A stretch of 64,000 bases of DNA from Catenovulum agarivorans YM01 (GTDB taxonomy: Bacteria > Pseudomonadota > Gammaproteobacteria > Enterobacterales > Alteromonadaceae). The translations under genes and the position numbers were made by a program. This document shows, piece by piece, positions 28,267 to 40,913 of the stretch. Location: positions 66,863 to 130,862 of the forward strand of contig NZ_JH767524.1 of the NCBI RefSeq assembly GCF_000281085.1, read 5' to 3'. Position 1 is the stretch's first letter. The number at the start of each line of letters is the position of its first letter. The notes beneath the pieces are model-generated. The model was not told the DNA's origin, did no database searches, and worked only from the letters and a program-made list of their open reading frames with translations.

Positions 28267-30213
28267 TCAATTTTGTTTAATCACTTTTTTATTTACAATC
28301 TGGCTAAAAATATCTTTAGGTTGCTCATTAAATAACTCATAAACCTGCTGGTAAGCCAAAACTGCTTTAACATATTCACGCGTTTCTTTGTAGGGTATCG
28401 TCTCTATCCAAATATCCAATGGCACAGCGTCATCTTCCGGTAGCCACTGTAACACCCTGTGGAAACCAGCATTGTATGAGGCGATCGCCAATGGTATTTG
28501 ACCATTCATTCGTTCCGTTAACTGGGCGAGATATTCAGTGCCTAACTCAACATTAGTTTCAGCGGTAAATAAACGATATGGATTAAACTTACGTCCAGCT
28601 AATGTTTTAGCTGTTGCAGGCATAATTTGCATCAAACCGCGAGCGCCAGCGGATGAATTTGCATCGACCATAAATGAACTTTCACGACGACTGACAGCCA
28701 TCGCCAAAGTTAAATCTATACCAGCTTGTTGGCTATATTTTTGATACAAATCAACATAAGCCTTTGGAAAACGCAAACTCACTTCGTCATGATAACCTGC
28801 TTGCGAAATTCCTCGTAGCGCTTGATCATACCAATGCCATTGATAAGCAAGATATGCCGCATTCGCTTGTTCAACTTTGTCCAAACCTTTTTTAAATTGA
28901 TACCACTCACGCCGCGCTTGAGTATATCGCTCTAACATAAAAAACTCGTAAGCACGTTTAGCACTCGGCGCATTTTTTAAACGACTCATGATATCTAAAT
29001 CAATTTCAACACCTTGATGATTTAACTGATATCTATTGCTGGTGCGGGCAGCTGCTAAAAATCCATAATAATGGCGAGTTTGCGCTAACTCTTGTAACAC
29101 AGTGTCTGATTGAGTTTCACCCAGTTGTGCCTGTGCTCTTGCATACCAGTATTTATTCGCAGATAAAGATTGTAATTCATCGGATAAAGACTGATACAGT
29201 TCAACCACTTTTTGCCATTGCTTATTACGTAAATAAGTGGCTAAGTGCCAATGAACTATTTTGCTGTCTTTTAAATGCCGTGGAATGCGCTTAAGCCATA
29301 CTTCTGCTTGCGCATGCCCTTTACTGGCAAGTGCTAACGCAAAAGTGTAGTGAATTTCGTCTAATGCTTGCGCTGAAATAGCAAAATGGTTAAGCATTTG
29401 TTGATAATGTTCAATTGCTTCATCCGGATCGCGCCAAATTAACCTTTGGATGCCATAAACTTGGATGGCTGCGTAATCTGCTGTGCTTTTAAAACTCGAC
29501 AAACGTGTGATGCGAGCAGGATCACGCCTGATCCTATGCCATAACTTAGCCCAATCTTGTTCGCTCTCAGGTAACAATTTTGTCAAGTATGGTATTAAAG
29601 TGTGCGCACCGCCGTCTGCGGCTAATACGATACGCCGCTTCACCATATCATTTGTGCGTAATCCAGCATCAGCCCACATTTTAAATAGAGGATCACAAGC
29701 TTTGGGCTGAGAGTTGCCAACAACCCATAATGGCGCGATATCATCAGCCAAATCTTTCAGCTTACCGCCAATTTGTAGTTGAAACCTAAGCTTGTGGCAA
29801 TTGAGTTCAGCATCTGAGGTAGGTTTAAAATCGTTCAAAAATAGGATGGCTTGATTTTTTTTCGCTAAATAATCTAACCATGGATGACGTAACGACCATT
29901 CTAATGCCGTACCTTCGTACAAATGCAGAAATTCACGAATAGCTTGTTTGTTGCTTAGATAAGGATGGTTACGTAAATACGCTAGCTCAATATATGGAAA
30001 CAACGGATAGTCACCATGCGTTTTCCGCCACTGATTAATTTGTGGCATTGAAGCTCTTTTAGCTTTGTGTTCATGTTCGACAAACCAAACTCGCTGTTGA
30101 GTTAATAGCTCATTGGGCGACTCTACTTGGCTGCTAGCTGAACTAGATAAACTAGCAAATATAAACAAACTAGCAGTCAAGGTTTTGTGAATTAGCGGCG
30201 AAGAAAAATACAT
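28267..30213 (-). CDS. slt: Soluble lytic murein transglycosylase
   Basis: A periplasmic enzyme cleaving the MurNAc-GlcNAc bond with 1,6-anhydro product formation. From the ATG at 30213 it is 648 residues (E. coli Slt70: 645 with signal). A signal peptide ends near SSSAS-S; a superhelical U/L domain occupies about 30-450; and the C-terminal catalytic SLT domain contains SRRESSFMVDA (catalytic Glu), GARGLMQIMPATAK and AIASYNAG. A GTG 27 bases further upstream is possible, but no ribosome site supports either. It diverges from fadB. Confidence 0.95.
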   Translation of the reverse strand: MYFSSPLIHKTLTASLFIFASLSSSASSQVESPNELLTQQRVWFVEHEHKAKRASMPQINQWRKTHGDYPLFPYIELAYLRNHPYLSNKQAIREFLHLYEGTALEWSLRHPWLDYLAKKNQAILFLNDFKPTSDAELNCHKLRFQLQIGGKLKDLADDIAPLWVVGNSQPKACDPLFKMWADAGLRTNDMVKRRIVLAADGGAHTLIPYLTKLLPESEQDWAKLWHRIRRDPARITRLSSFKSTADYAAIQVYGIQRLIWRDPDEAIEHYQQMLNHFAISAQALDEIHYTFALALASKGHAQAEVWLKRIPRHLKDSKIVHWHLATYLRNKQWQKVVELYQSLSDELQSLSANKYWYARAQAQLGETQSDTVLQELAQTRHYYGFLAAARTSNRYQLNHQGVEIDLDIMSRLKNAPSAKRAYEFFMLERYTQARREWYQFKKGLDKVEQANAAYLAYQWHWYDQALRGISQAGYHDEVSLRFPKAYVDLYQKYSQQAGIDLTLAMAVSRRESSFMVDANSSAGARGLMQIMPATAKTLAGRKFNPYRLFTAETNVELGTEYLAQLTERMNGQIPLAIASYNAGFHRVLQWLPEDDAVPLDIWIETIPYKETREYVKAVLAYQQVYELFNEQPKDIFSQIVNKKVIKQN

Positions 30214-30253
30214 AAATTGGCACTTAAAAATAAAATTCACGGGTTAATAGAAA

Positions 30254-30275
30254 AATTCAAACAACCGTTTGAATT
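30254..30275. promoter_or_regulatory. PsrA-type operator upstream of fadBA
   Basis: A 22-bp perfect inverted repeat: nine-base arms AATTCAAAC and GTTTGAATT around AACC. It fits the known PsrA consensus of a CAAAC/GTTTG pair with a short spacer. PsrA is a TetR-type repressor of beta-oxidation genes that responds to long-chain fatty acyl signals. It lies 153 bases before the fadB ATG and 41 bases upstream of the slt ATG. Confidence 0.65.
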
Positions 30276-30427
30276 TTACAAAATACTGGTTACACTCTAA
30301 TCAGATAACGCGTTTCTTAACATTATCTTAAACAAGTGAACGAACAAGTGTAAGTAAAGTTGCGAAATAATTTAGAACATTCCGGACTTTATCTATCCCA
30401 AAATAAACTATCAATGGGAGTAACTAC

Positions 30428-33770
<3,343 letters not shown>

Positions 33771-33806
33771 ATTAGCTTAAACCAATAACCCCACCTAAAA
33801 TTAAGC

Positions 33807-33856
33807 TTGAGTTAATACTTGCCACTCTGAACAAGTGTTAACTCAATCGCTTTTTT
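33807..33856 (+). terminator. Intrinsic terminator after fadA
   Basis: TTGAGTTAA plus TACTTG (33807-33821) pair with CAAGTG and TTAACTCAA (ending 33845), a long stem with one mismatch, followed by TCGC and six T. Confidence 0.85.
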
Positions 33857-33985
33857 GCCAATTTCCTACAATTGTCAAAAAGTCTTACTGGTAAATTAGT
33901 TACAATCCAATACAATTAAAACAAAGCGCGATTTTGAGCACTGCGCTTCACTCTTACCCCATTTATAAAGAAAAAGGGATCAACA

Positions 33986-34774
33986 ATGAAAACACAGAAC
34001 AAATTTAAACTAGCACTTTTAGCTTCGTGTTTAACAGCAGCAACCAGCGCCCAAGCTGATATGATTTTGGGTGTGTACGCGGGTGCACAATATTGGAATA
34101 TTGAGCCAGAAGGTAAATTCGGTACAGAAAAAGACGACCAAGAAACTTTCAACTTTGATTCAGCAAGTAATGCATCTTTTTATGTCGCATTAGAACATCC
34201 AATTCCACTTGTGCCAAACATCAAAGTTCGCCATAACCAAATGGAAGATTTAACAGGTAATGGTCAAATCGACGGCGAATTCGACTTCGCAGGTAAAACT
34301 TACGCTACTAATACAGATGTAGATGTAAATGCCGATTTAACCAACACAGACTTTGTTTTGTACTACGAAATTTTTGACAATGGCTTAGTTAGTTTTGATT
34401 TTGGTATCAATGTTAAGCATATCGACGCATATATTGAAGCCACTGGCACAACCTCTTCTGGTAACGGTCAACAGACTGATAGCAGTGAAGAAGAGTTTAG
34501 TGGTTATGTGCCTATGGGTTATGTCGCAGGTGCCGTTGGTTTACCATTTACTGGCTTATCTGTTTATGGTGATATGAGTTTATTGGCTATTGGCGACCAT
34601 AGCTTAAGCGATTACCAAGTTGGTATTGCATATGAGTTTATCGACAACCTAGCGGTAGATATGGAAGTACAACTTGGTTACCGAAGCTTTGCACTTAAAT
34701 TAGACGATCTTGAAGGCATCTACACTGACTTAGACTTCAAAGGTGTGTACGCAGGTTTACAAGTGCACTTCTAA
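33986..34774 (+). CDS. TIGR04219-type outer-membrane beta-barrel protein
   Basis: 262 residues with a signal peptide ending near AQA-D (residue 24). The mature protein is a run of amphipathic strands: MILGVYAGAQYWNIEPEG, FYVALEHPIPLVPNIKVRHN, DFVLYYEIFDNGLVSFDFGIN. It ends in an aromatic strand (VYAGLQVHF) with terminal Phe. The pattern matches the TIGR04219 outer-membrane family, common in marine gammaproteobacteria and of unknown role. AAGGGA lies before the ATG. It is monocistronic between two terminators. Confidence 0.85.
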   Translation: MKTQNKFKLALLASCLTAATSAQADMILGVYAGAQYWNIEPEGKFGTEKDDQETFNFDSASNASFYVALEHPIPLVPNIKVRHNQMEDLTGNGQIDGEFDFAGKTYATNTDVDVNADLTNTDFVLYYEIFDNGLVSFDFGINVKHIDAYIEATGTTSSGNGQQTDSSEEEFSGYVPMGYVAGAVGLPFTGLSVYGDMSLLAIGDHSLSDYQVGIAYEFIDNLAVDMEVQLGYRSFALKLDDLEGIYTDLDFKGVYAGLQVHF

Positions 34775-34804
34775 GTATTGAAACGCCGATACACTGAAAT
34801 AAGA

Positions 34805-34828
34805 AACGCCCAACTGGGCGTTTTTTTA
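34805..34828. terminator. Bidirectional terminator closing the OMP gene and the 11-gene operon
   Basis: AACGCCC and GGGCGTT pair around AACT and are followed by seven T on the plus strand. On the minus strand the same stem follows the end of the FN3 gene by about 80 bases, with TTTCTT after it. Confidence 0.9.
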
Positions 34829-34905
34829 TTGCTAAATTTCATTTAACTGTGTGCTTTCATGCATTGCATCGTATACATGAACAAGCCTAAAGACAGATTA
34901 AATAA

Positions 34906-37803
34906 TTATTGGCCAGCCGCTCCAATATTTTCAGCAACCGCTTGCGTTAAGGTAATATCAGTCTGCTGCCAGTTGCTTTCTAACTCATCAGCATCCACAG
35001 CTTTTACGCGATAACAATATTTATTACCGGCAACAACGTCTGCATCAGAATGTTTTTGTTGGCTTGCGGTTACCACGGCCAATTGACGCCAACTAGAGCA
35101 GTTATCTTTGGCTTTTTCGACAATATAAGTGCTAATGTCAGGTTCGCTATTAGCCACCCACGATAACTCAACGAAACCGCTTGTTTCTGCGGCCTGCAAT
35201 CCATTCGGTAGTGCCGGCACAGGCTTAGTTGTCGCAGCGATAATACGCGTACGGCCACCTTCAGCATCAAATGTATTATATGAAGATATTGCATATTGAT
35301 ACTCTTGCCCGTCAGCTAACTTGCTAAACAATGAGCCGTCATCAATATAGGTATTAATTTTTATATCCTTAATGGTTTTAATCCGCTCCATTTTACCGTC
35401 TTCATTTTTACGGTAAATGTAATAACCAGCAACATTATTATCGGTTATAGCCTGCCAAGTAAGTTGCACTTGTTTAACTAAACCTGATTGAACAGCAAAA
35501 GCATTTGGCGGAGACGGCAGAGATTTAGTTTTGGCAACAACCGGCATTGATGCTGGGGTTTCAACAAAACCGTCTATCGCACTAATTTGATACTCATATT
35601 CGGTTTGGTCATCGAGTTTTTTATTGTCTAAATATTCAGTGGTGAGCGGGCTATCAATTTGCACTAGCTTATTCCAATCCTGTGTATCTTTTTTACGCCG
35701 ATAGATTTGATAACCAGTAATATTTTGTTGCACATTCCACTCTAATAGAACTTGGCGCAACATGTTGTCCTGTTTTACGCTTAACAACAAAGTAGCAGGA
35801 TTTGTTACTGTATCCGACAATACCTCTGCACTTTGCAAACCAGCTTGGTCTTGCGTGATTAATTTATATTGTGTGTCCGCATAAGGTTTTAACTCTTTGT
35901 CTAAAAACCCTGTTGCTTCTGCAGGTAATACTGCAATTTGTTGCCAGTTTTGTTCATTCCATTTTCGTGAAAGAATGTATGTGGCTATCTCTGCTGATGT
36001 TGCCGCGGGCCAGTTAATTTGAATACTGAGCTCGTTAACCACCACGGACAACTGCCCTACACTTTTAGGTAAGGTTTTAGTGGAAGCGCTTGCAACATAA
36101 CTCAAATCGCCACGCGCACCAAATTTATTAACCGCGGCAATAGCATAATGGTACTGCACGCCATCTTTGAGTTTGTCTGCGCCATCACCATCAACAAACT
36201 CATTGGTTTGAAAGCCTGGTATTTCATATACCAAACTCAGCTGGTCACCTTGTTGAAAGCCGTTGCCGTCGTCTTCCATTCTGTATAACTTATAACCAAT
36301 TATGTCTGCGTCTTCTATTGCATTCCATGTCAATTTAACCGCTTTAACTAAACCACTATGTGCTTGTAAATTGTCTGGTCTAGCTGGTAAACCTTTAGTT
36401 TTTGCCGAGACTATATTTGAGGGATCAGACTCTCGGCCATTATTGACTAAGCTGACATAATATTCATATTCAGCCCCATCCAATAAACCTTGGCGATCGA
36501 TAAAGCGGCGAACATCCGCTTGATTAACATCACCAACACGCTGCCATATTGTCGTGCCTAACACACGACGATAGATATAAAAGCCGCCTTTGCTATTTTC
36601 AACTTGCCAATCGAGTTCTACTTGGCGTAACAAACCATCCTGATGCACGGACAAATTGGGGGTTCCCGCAGAAAAAACCACTTCTGTACCGCTGAGTGGG
36701 CTTTCATAACCTTTGGCATTTACCGCAGACACTGAATAACTATACTCAGCGCCATCTTCAACATTATTTTTGTCGGTAAAGGAATAACTCAATTTAGGCT
36801 CATCCGAATTTAACGTGAGCGTCCCCACATGCAACCAGTTCCCCCCGGATGCACGTTTACGATAAATTTTATACTTACGTATAACATGGCCTTTAATTGG
36901 ATTATCTAAATTAGGGACAAAAGTAATGGTTGACTGCTTGACGCCTGTATCGACAGATAAAATTGTTGGTGACAATGGACGCAGTTTAATAGCTTTATCT
37001 ATATAAGTGACCTGCTGGATCGATACATCTTCGGCCTGCTCACCAGTTGACTTTTCAACAACTGCCAACTTATAAAAATAGCTAGTGCCACTTTTAACTT
37101 GCGAGTCTAAATAACTGTTTGCTTGCAAGCTGGCAATTTGAATATAGGGCCCTTGTTCGGCTTCGGCACGATATAAATTAAACACTTCAATGGTATCGGG
37201 TTCGAGCGCTGTCCAACTAATTTCAACCCCACCTTGCACAGCTTGGCTTACAAACTCAGACAAATATTGTTTTTTCATAGCCGCTTGTGCAGCTTCGGCT
37301 GCTAACGCTATTTTCGCTTCTGCCTTGGCGTCAACTAAACTTTGTGCCATAGCTTTGATCAAAGTATTGGCGAGTGCTGGCCCTTTATCATTAATATCGT
37401 TACGCCCGCTAAAAGATATTTTCCACTCTTTTGCTAAACGCTCGTGCACTATATCTAACATTTTAATTTCGGTCGCTATGCCACTATCCGACATCTGGAC
37501 ACTACCAAAAATGACAAACTCCACGCCAAGTGCCTTACCAATGTTAATGGCATCTTGGTTGGAGCTTCCCATAGATAAACCTTGACGAAACAGCTCAGAT
37601 TCCATATCGCGACGCGACATCATTTGTACTTCACTACGCTTATCCAGATTGGAGCGCAATGCAAACTGAATGTCACCATCAAAACCAATGGAATCTATAT
37701 CAAGCGGCTTTAAATTCAGCAGCGCTGTATTGTAAGCCGCCCAAAGTGGCGTTGTGCTTAAACAGATAAACAACAACACAACACTTTTTAGCTGTTTAAT
37801 CAT
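34906..37803 (-). CDS. Exported protein: TolB/CsgG-like N-terminus plus eight fibronectin type III domains
   Basis: 965 residues. A signal peptide (to WAA, about 23) is followed by a TolB-N/FlgO-like fold at about 24-165 (MMSRRDMESELFRQGLS, IGKALGVEFVIFGSVQM). A short Ala/Glu-rich helix (158-180) leads to eight FN3 repeats starting near 185, 278, 382, 478, 582, 672, 768 and 866, each with a conserved W and a Y-x-I/L-Y-R strand. Repeats 3-5 and 6-8 look like a duplication of a three-domain unit. The Cys pair 902/930 is in the last repeat. It is the last gene of the operon, 14 bases after the CsgG lipoprotein, with AGGA before the ATG. A surface or periplasmic adhesive scaffold is the inferred role. 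Confidence 0.8.
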   Translation of the reverse strand: MIKQLKSVVLLFICLSTTPLWAAYNTALLNLKPLDIDSIGFDGDIQFALRSNLDKRSEVQMMSRRDMESELFRQGLSMGSSNQDAINIGKALGVEFVIFGSVQMSDSGIATEIKMLDIVHERLAKEWKISFSGRNDINDKGPALANTLIKAMAQSLVDAKAEAKIALAAEAAQAAMKKQYLSEFVSQAVQGGVEISWTALEPDTIEVFNLYRAEAEQGPYIQIASLQANSYLDSQVKSGTSYFYKLAVVEKSTGEQAEDVSIQQVTYIDKAIKLRPLSPTILSVDTGVKQSTITFVPNLDNPIKGHVIRKYKIYRKRASGGNWLHVGTLTLNSDEPKLSYSFTDKNNVEDGAEYSYSVSAVNAKGYESPLSGTEVVFSAGTPNLSVHQDGLLRQVELDWQVENSKGGFYIYRRVLGTTIWQRVGDVNQADVRRFIDRQGLLDGAEYEYYVSLVNNGRESDPSNIVSAKTKGLPARPDNLQAHSGLVKAVKLTWNAIEDADIIGYKLYRMEDDGNGFQQGDQLSLVYEIPGFQTNEFVDGDGADKLKDGVQYHYAIAAVNKFGARGDLSYVASASTKTLPKSVGQLSVVVNELSIQINWPAATSAEIATYILSRKWNEQNWQQIAVLPAEATGFLDKELKPYADTQYKLITQDQAGLQSAEVLSDTVTNPATLLLSVKQDNMLRQVLLEWNVQQNITGYQIYRRKKDTQDWNKLVQIDSPLTTEYLDNKKLDDQTEYEYQISAIDGFVETPASMPVVAKTKSLPSPPNAFAVQSGLVKQVQLTWQAITDNNVAGYYIYRKNEDGKMERIKTIKDIKINTYIDDGSLFSKLADGQEYQYAISSYNTFDAEGGRTRIIAATTKPVPALPNGLQAAETSGFVELSWVANSEPDISTYIVEKAKDNCSSWRQLAVVTASQQKHSDADVVAGNKYCYRVKAVDADELESNWQQTDITLTQAVAENIGAAGQ

Positions 37804-37817
37804 GACTAACTTCCTAC

Positions 37818-39791
37818 TTAGAACTTGTAGTTCTTAAACACTTTATCAATGTACTGTAAAGATTTAACACTGATAGGTGAATTTACTGACTTAACTTTTT
37901 CGTCAAATACTGCGTCAGTAAATTTCTCGACAGCCGGGATAAATTCTTGACGGCGGTTTAACAGCTCTTCACCTTGTTGGAAGTATTCTTTTTCCAAATT
38001 CATTAACGGTTTTAATACTTCACGAGCTAATTGGTCAACCACATCACTGGTCATAGATTGAAGAATCTCTGTATCCGTTGGTACTTCCATTGGATCAAAC
38101 TGAATGCCTGCATCATCTATACCTGCATTTGCACTATCTTCTTCAACTTTTTTACGCTCTAACGTTTCAACGCTAGTATTCACCCCAGTTGCAACATCAA
38201 CAATTCGGTAAGAAATTTGGATAAAACCAACTTTCTTTTTGTTTTGCACTTCATAATCTTTTACCGCATATTTTGGTACTTTAATTTTCGCAACAGGCGC
38301 GGTACGTAATTCTTCTTTACTCGGGTTAGGGTTACGAGTTTTCCAGTTTAAATATTCAATGTTATCTTCGATAATTTCACCGATTTGATAACGTGCTGTT
38401 TTATTAGAAGTAGAAGCAGTTTCATCTACTTTAAACAACAACACACTACCCATAATCGCGATATCAATACCATAAATACGCCCCATCTCTTTGGCAGTAT
38501 TTTCAGAAACGACACCAATTTGGCCTAACTTCATTTCTTCTAAAATCGATTTTAAGTTTTCGCGCTCAAGAATATTGATATCTTTAGAAGCATTATTAAA
38601 CAAATAAGAAATCAGGTTGTTGGCAATCATGATGCCAGCATCATCATTGTTTGACGGGCTTCTAAAGTCGAATACCGCAATTGACTTACGTACACGCGTG
38701 TAAATCGCATCTTCAACTTTTTGTTTTTTACTGAATAAATCTTCAAATTGAGGATTTACGTCTTGAAGTTTGTTGTACCAATAATAAGCAGATCCATATC
38801 TATCATCTTCAATAAAACGTTCTACTTCTTGGTTAATTTTCGCCGATAAAAACGCTTGTAAAGCTTTTAACTGTACATTGTTATCCGCAAAAGAATATTC
38901 TTGTGCTTGTTTAAAGGTTTCAACTGCTTTAAACAAGTAACCTTGTGAAATATATGCGTTTGCTTGATTGACTAGCTGTAACTCTTTATTAACTCGCACA
39001 CTTTTGAGCTTGCTGACCAAAACAGAATCAAATTGGTCAAAGTCTAGCGCTTTTAAGTAATAGCTTTCAGCGGCAACCCAATCGTTATCAACTTCTGCTT
39101 TATTCGCCTTCTTTAAATAATAATCTTTGTTGTTATTTTGTTCGGCTAATTTAAGCAAATTGTTCGCTTGGCTCAGAGATGGATTTAAATCTAACGCACC
39201 TTTTAACAAAGCAACAGCACTGGCAATATTATCTGCTTTTAACTCGGCTGTCCCCTGTTGCAATAAAGCATTTGCCCCTTCACTGCGAGCAGCGGTGAGC
39301 ATTTGCATAGTTTGTTCATAGTTTGGATAAATGGTTTGCACATCTTTAAGCACGGCATTGGCTTTAATCCAATCTTTATTCGAAGCGTGTTCAACACCTT
39401 GTTGATATTTTGCTGAGACCAAAGCTAAAAAGTCAGTTTTCACACTATCTAACTTACTAGACAATCCAATTGCTTTACTTGAATCGTACTTTTTAACCAA
39501 GGCAATTTTTTCTTCAGCTTCATCTAACACAGCAATTGTCAGCGGCTGTGTAGCCAACAAAGTATCCACTTCGGCTGCTAACTGGCCAACTAATTTACTG
39601 GTGATGTCTTTCAGCTTGTTACGATATTGCGCGTTATCAGGCTCTTTTTTAAGAGCTTGTTGCATATATTGAATAGCCTGTTGATACTTCTCAGCTTGGC
39701 TTAATTTTAAGCCTATGTCGTACTCTTGCTGACCACTGGCACCACAGCCAGCTAAAATCAGTGCAGATAAGACTAGCGCCGCCTTTTTCAT
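37818..39791 (-). CDS. TPR lipoprotein with C-terminal CsgG-like domain
   Basis: 657 residues. The lipoprotein signal ends L-I-L-A-G-C (Cys16). Residues about 20-360 are helical repeats of TPR type (KYQQAIQYMQQALKKEPDN, NIASAVALLKGALDLNPS, VAAESYYLKALDFD). Residues about 368-565 form a CsgG/HfaB-like domain: KSIAVFDFRSPSNNDDAG, ILERENLKSILEEMKLGQIG, AKEMGRIYGIDIAIMGSV and a later VDVATGVNTSVETLE. CsgG proteins form outer-membrane channels or scaffolds, so this is a candidate outer-membrane part of the operon's assembly. CAGGAG precedes the ATG. No curli subunit genes are nearby. Confidence 0.82.
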   Translation of the reverse strand: MKKAALVLSALILAGCGASGQQEYDIGLKLSQAEKYQQAIQYMQQALKKEPDNAQYRNKLKDITSKLVGQLAAEVDTLLATQPLTIAVLDEAEEKIALVKKYDSSKAIGLSSKLDSVKTDFLALVSAKYQQGVEHASNKDWIKANAVLKDVQTIYPNYEQTMQMLTAARSEGANALLQQGTAELKADNIASAVALLKGALDLNPSLSQANNLLKLAEQNNNKDYYLKKANKAEVDNDWVAAESYYLKALDFDQFDSVLVSKLKSVRVNKELQLVNQANAYISQGYLFKAVETFKQAQEYSFADNNVQLKALQAFLSAKINQEVERFIEDDRYGSAYYWYNKLQDVNPQFEDLFSKKQKVEDAIYTRVRKSIAVFDFRSPSNNDDAGIMIANNLISYLFNNASKDINILERENLKSILEEMKLGQIGVVSENTAKEMGRIYGIDIAIMGSVLLFKVDETASTSNKTARYQIGEIIEDNIEYLNWKTRNPNPSKEELRTAPVAKIKVPKYAVKDYEVQNKKKVGFIQISYRIVDVATGVNTSVETLERKKVEEDSANAGIDDAGIQFDPMEVPTDTEILQSMTSDVVDQLAREVLKPLMNLEKEYFQQGEELLNRRQEFIPAVEKFTDAVFDEKVKSVNSPISVKSLQYIDKVFKNYKF

Positions 39792-39806
39792 CTTGAGCTC
39801 CTGAAA

Positions 39807-40895
39807 TTACTGAATTTTTATAGTTAATTGATTGCCAGCTAAACTGACCACTTTAGTGTGAAAATGCCTTTGAGAAAATGCAGCGGATTTAAACTCATCT
39901 GCCAACTGCTCGGGCCATCCTCGGTATTGCAACTGATACTCGGTTTTTGCAGATTCAAATTGAACCAGCTCAATATCTTTAACACCAGCTAACGTGCTTT
40001 TTATTGACTTAACAACTAATTGGGCTTGTTCCAATGAGCCTAAATCAACAATATTCAGCTGTATATTACGTGCTGCGTATTGTTCGTTTTCCCAAGATAC
40101 AGTTAATTTTTTACGTAAATCTTGCCAGATTTCTTTGACGATTATTTTTGCCGCCCGTTTGCTTGCTTTTGAACTACTCGCCCCCGGCAAAGTTTTAATG
40201 CCAGAAGCAGTCGCCATTATTTTGCTATCATCCGCTCGGGTTAATCTGGCATTAATTGCGAGTTCATTTGAAGTTAACTTCATACCTTGGTAATCACTTT
40301 GACTTTGCTCTTTGGCAACATTTAAGTGAATGACAAAACCACCACGTAATTCAGTGTCATTAGTTAAATCGTAAACTGGAAATTTATCGTCAGACAATTG
40401 TTCTATTAAATAATTACGGACTTGCTCCGCTGAAACAGCACTGTTTTCAACGCTAAAGCCGTCAATCACCACTGTCACTCGTGGTTTTTTCTGCCATTTA
40501 AGTGCTTTCTGAAATTGATCTACTTGGTTTATCAATTCATCAACATCGGCTTCCGCCTGAATGGTTACTTGGTAAAGTCCATCATCGGTTTTCCCTTCTT
40601 CTAAAACACGGTAGTTTTTTAACCGACCACTTGCTGAAGTCATCACCTGATCACTTACCATTTGAAAGTTTTCAACCAAGGTTCTCGACTCAATAATGGT
40701 ACCAACCGCTTGCTCAATGGCTGCACGCTTGGCGTTTTCTAAAGCCACTTTATAGGCTTGTGCAACTTGCCCAGGCTGAATATCCGCAACACCTTTTGCA
40801 ACAACCACCTTTCCAGCATAACTATTTGCTGAAAAAACAAGCAGTAAACTTACACAAAGTGCGATTAATTTGCCTAGATATTTTGAATTGATCAT
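39807..40895 (-). CDS. FlgT N-terminal/LPP20-like exported protein
   Basis: 362 residues with a signal peptide cleaved after SYA (about 27). Residues about 30-125 show the LPP20/FlgT-N pattern: an A-x-x-x-A-x-x-x-A helix (VALENAKRAAIEQAVGTII), then ESRTLVENFQMVSDQVMT and a strand YQVTIQAEADVDE. The rest (130-360) looks like TolB/FlgT middle and C-terminal domains (RVTVVIDGFSVEN, AEQVRNYLIEQL). FlgT belongs to the Vibrio flagellar H ring, but no flagellar gene is nearby. It follows the MCE gene by 18 bases. The exact role is unknown. Confidence 0.72.
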   Translation of the reverse strand: MINSKYLGKLIALCVSLLLVFSANSYAGKVVVAKGVADIQPGQVAQAYKVALENAKRAAIEQAVGTIIESRTLVENFQMVSDQVMTSASGRLKNYRVLEEGKTDDGLYQVTIQAEADVDELINQVDQFQKALKWQKKPRVTVVIDGFSVENSAVSAEQVRNYLIEQLSDDKFPVYDLTNDTELRGGFVIHLNVAKEQSQSDYQGMKLTSNELAINARLTRADDSKIMATASGIKTLPGASSSKASKRAAKIIVKEIWQDLRKKLTVSWENEQYAARNIQLNIVDLGSLEQAQLVVKSIKSTLAGVKDIELVQFESAKTEYQLQYRGWPEQLADEFKSAAFSQRHFHTKVVSLAGNQLTIKIQ

Positions 40896-40913
40896 CCTGA
40901 TATCTAACTCCGC

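Noticed and set aside
37818-39791. Curli secretion channel CsgG as part of a curli operon
   Set aside because: No csgA, csgB, csgE or csgF-like genes are nearby, and the CsgG-like domain sits behind a 350-residue TPR region unlike true CsgG.
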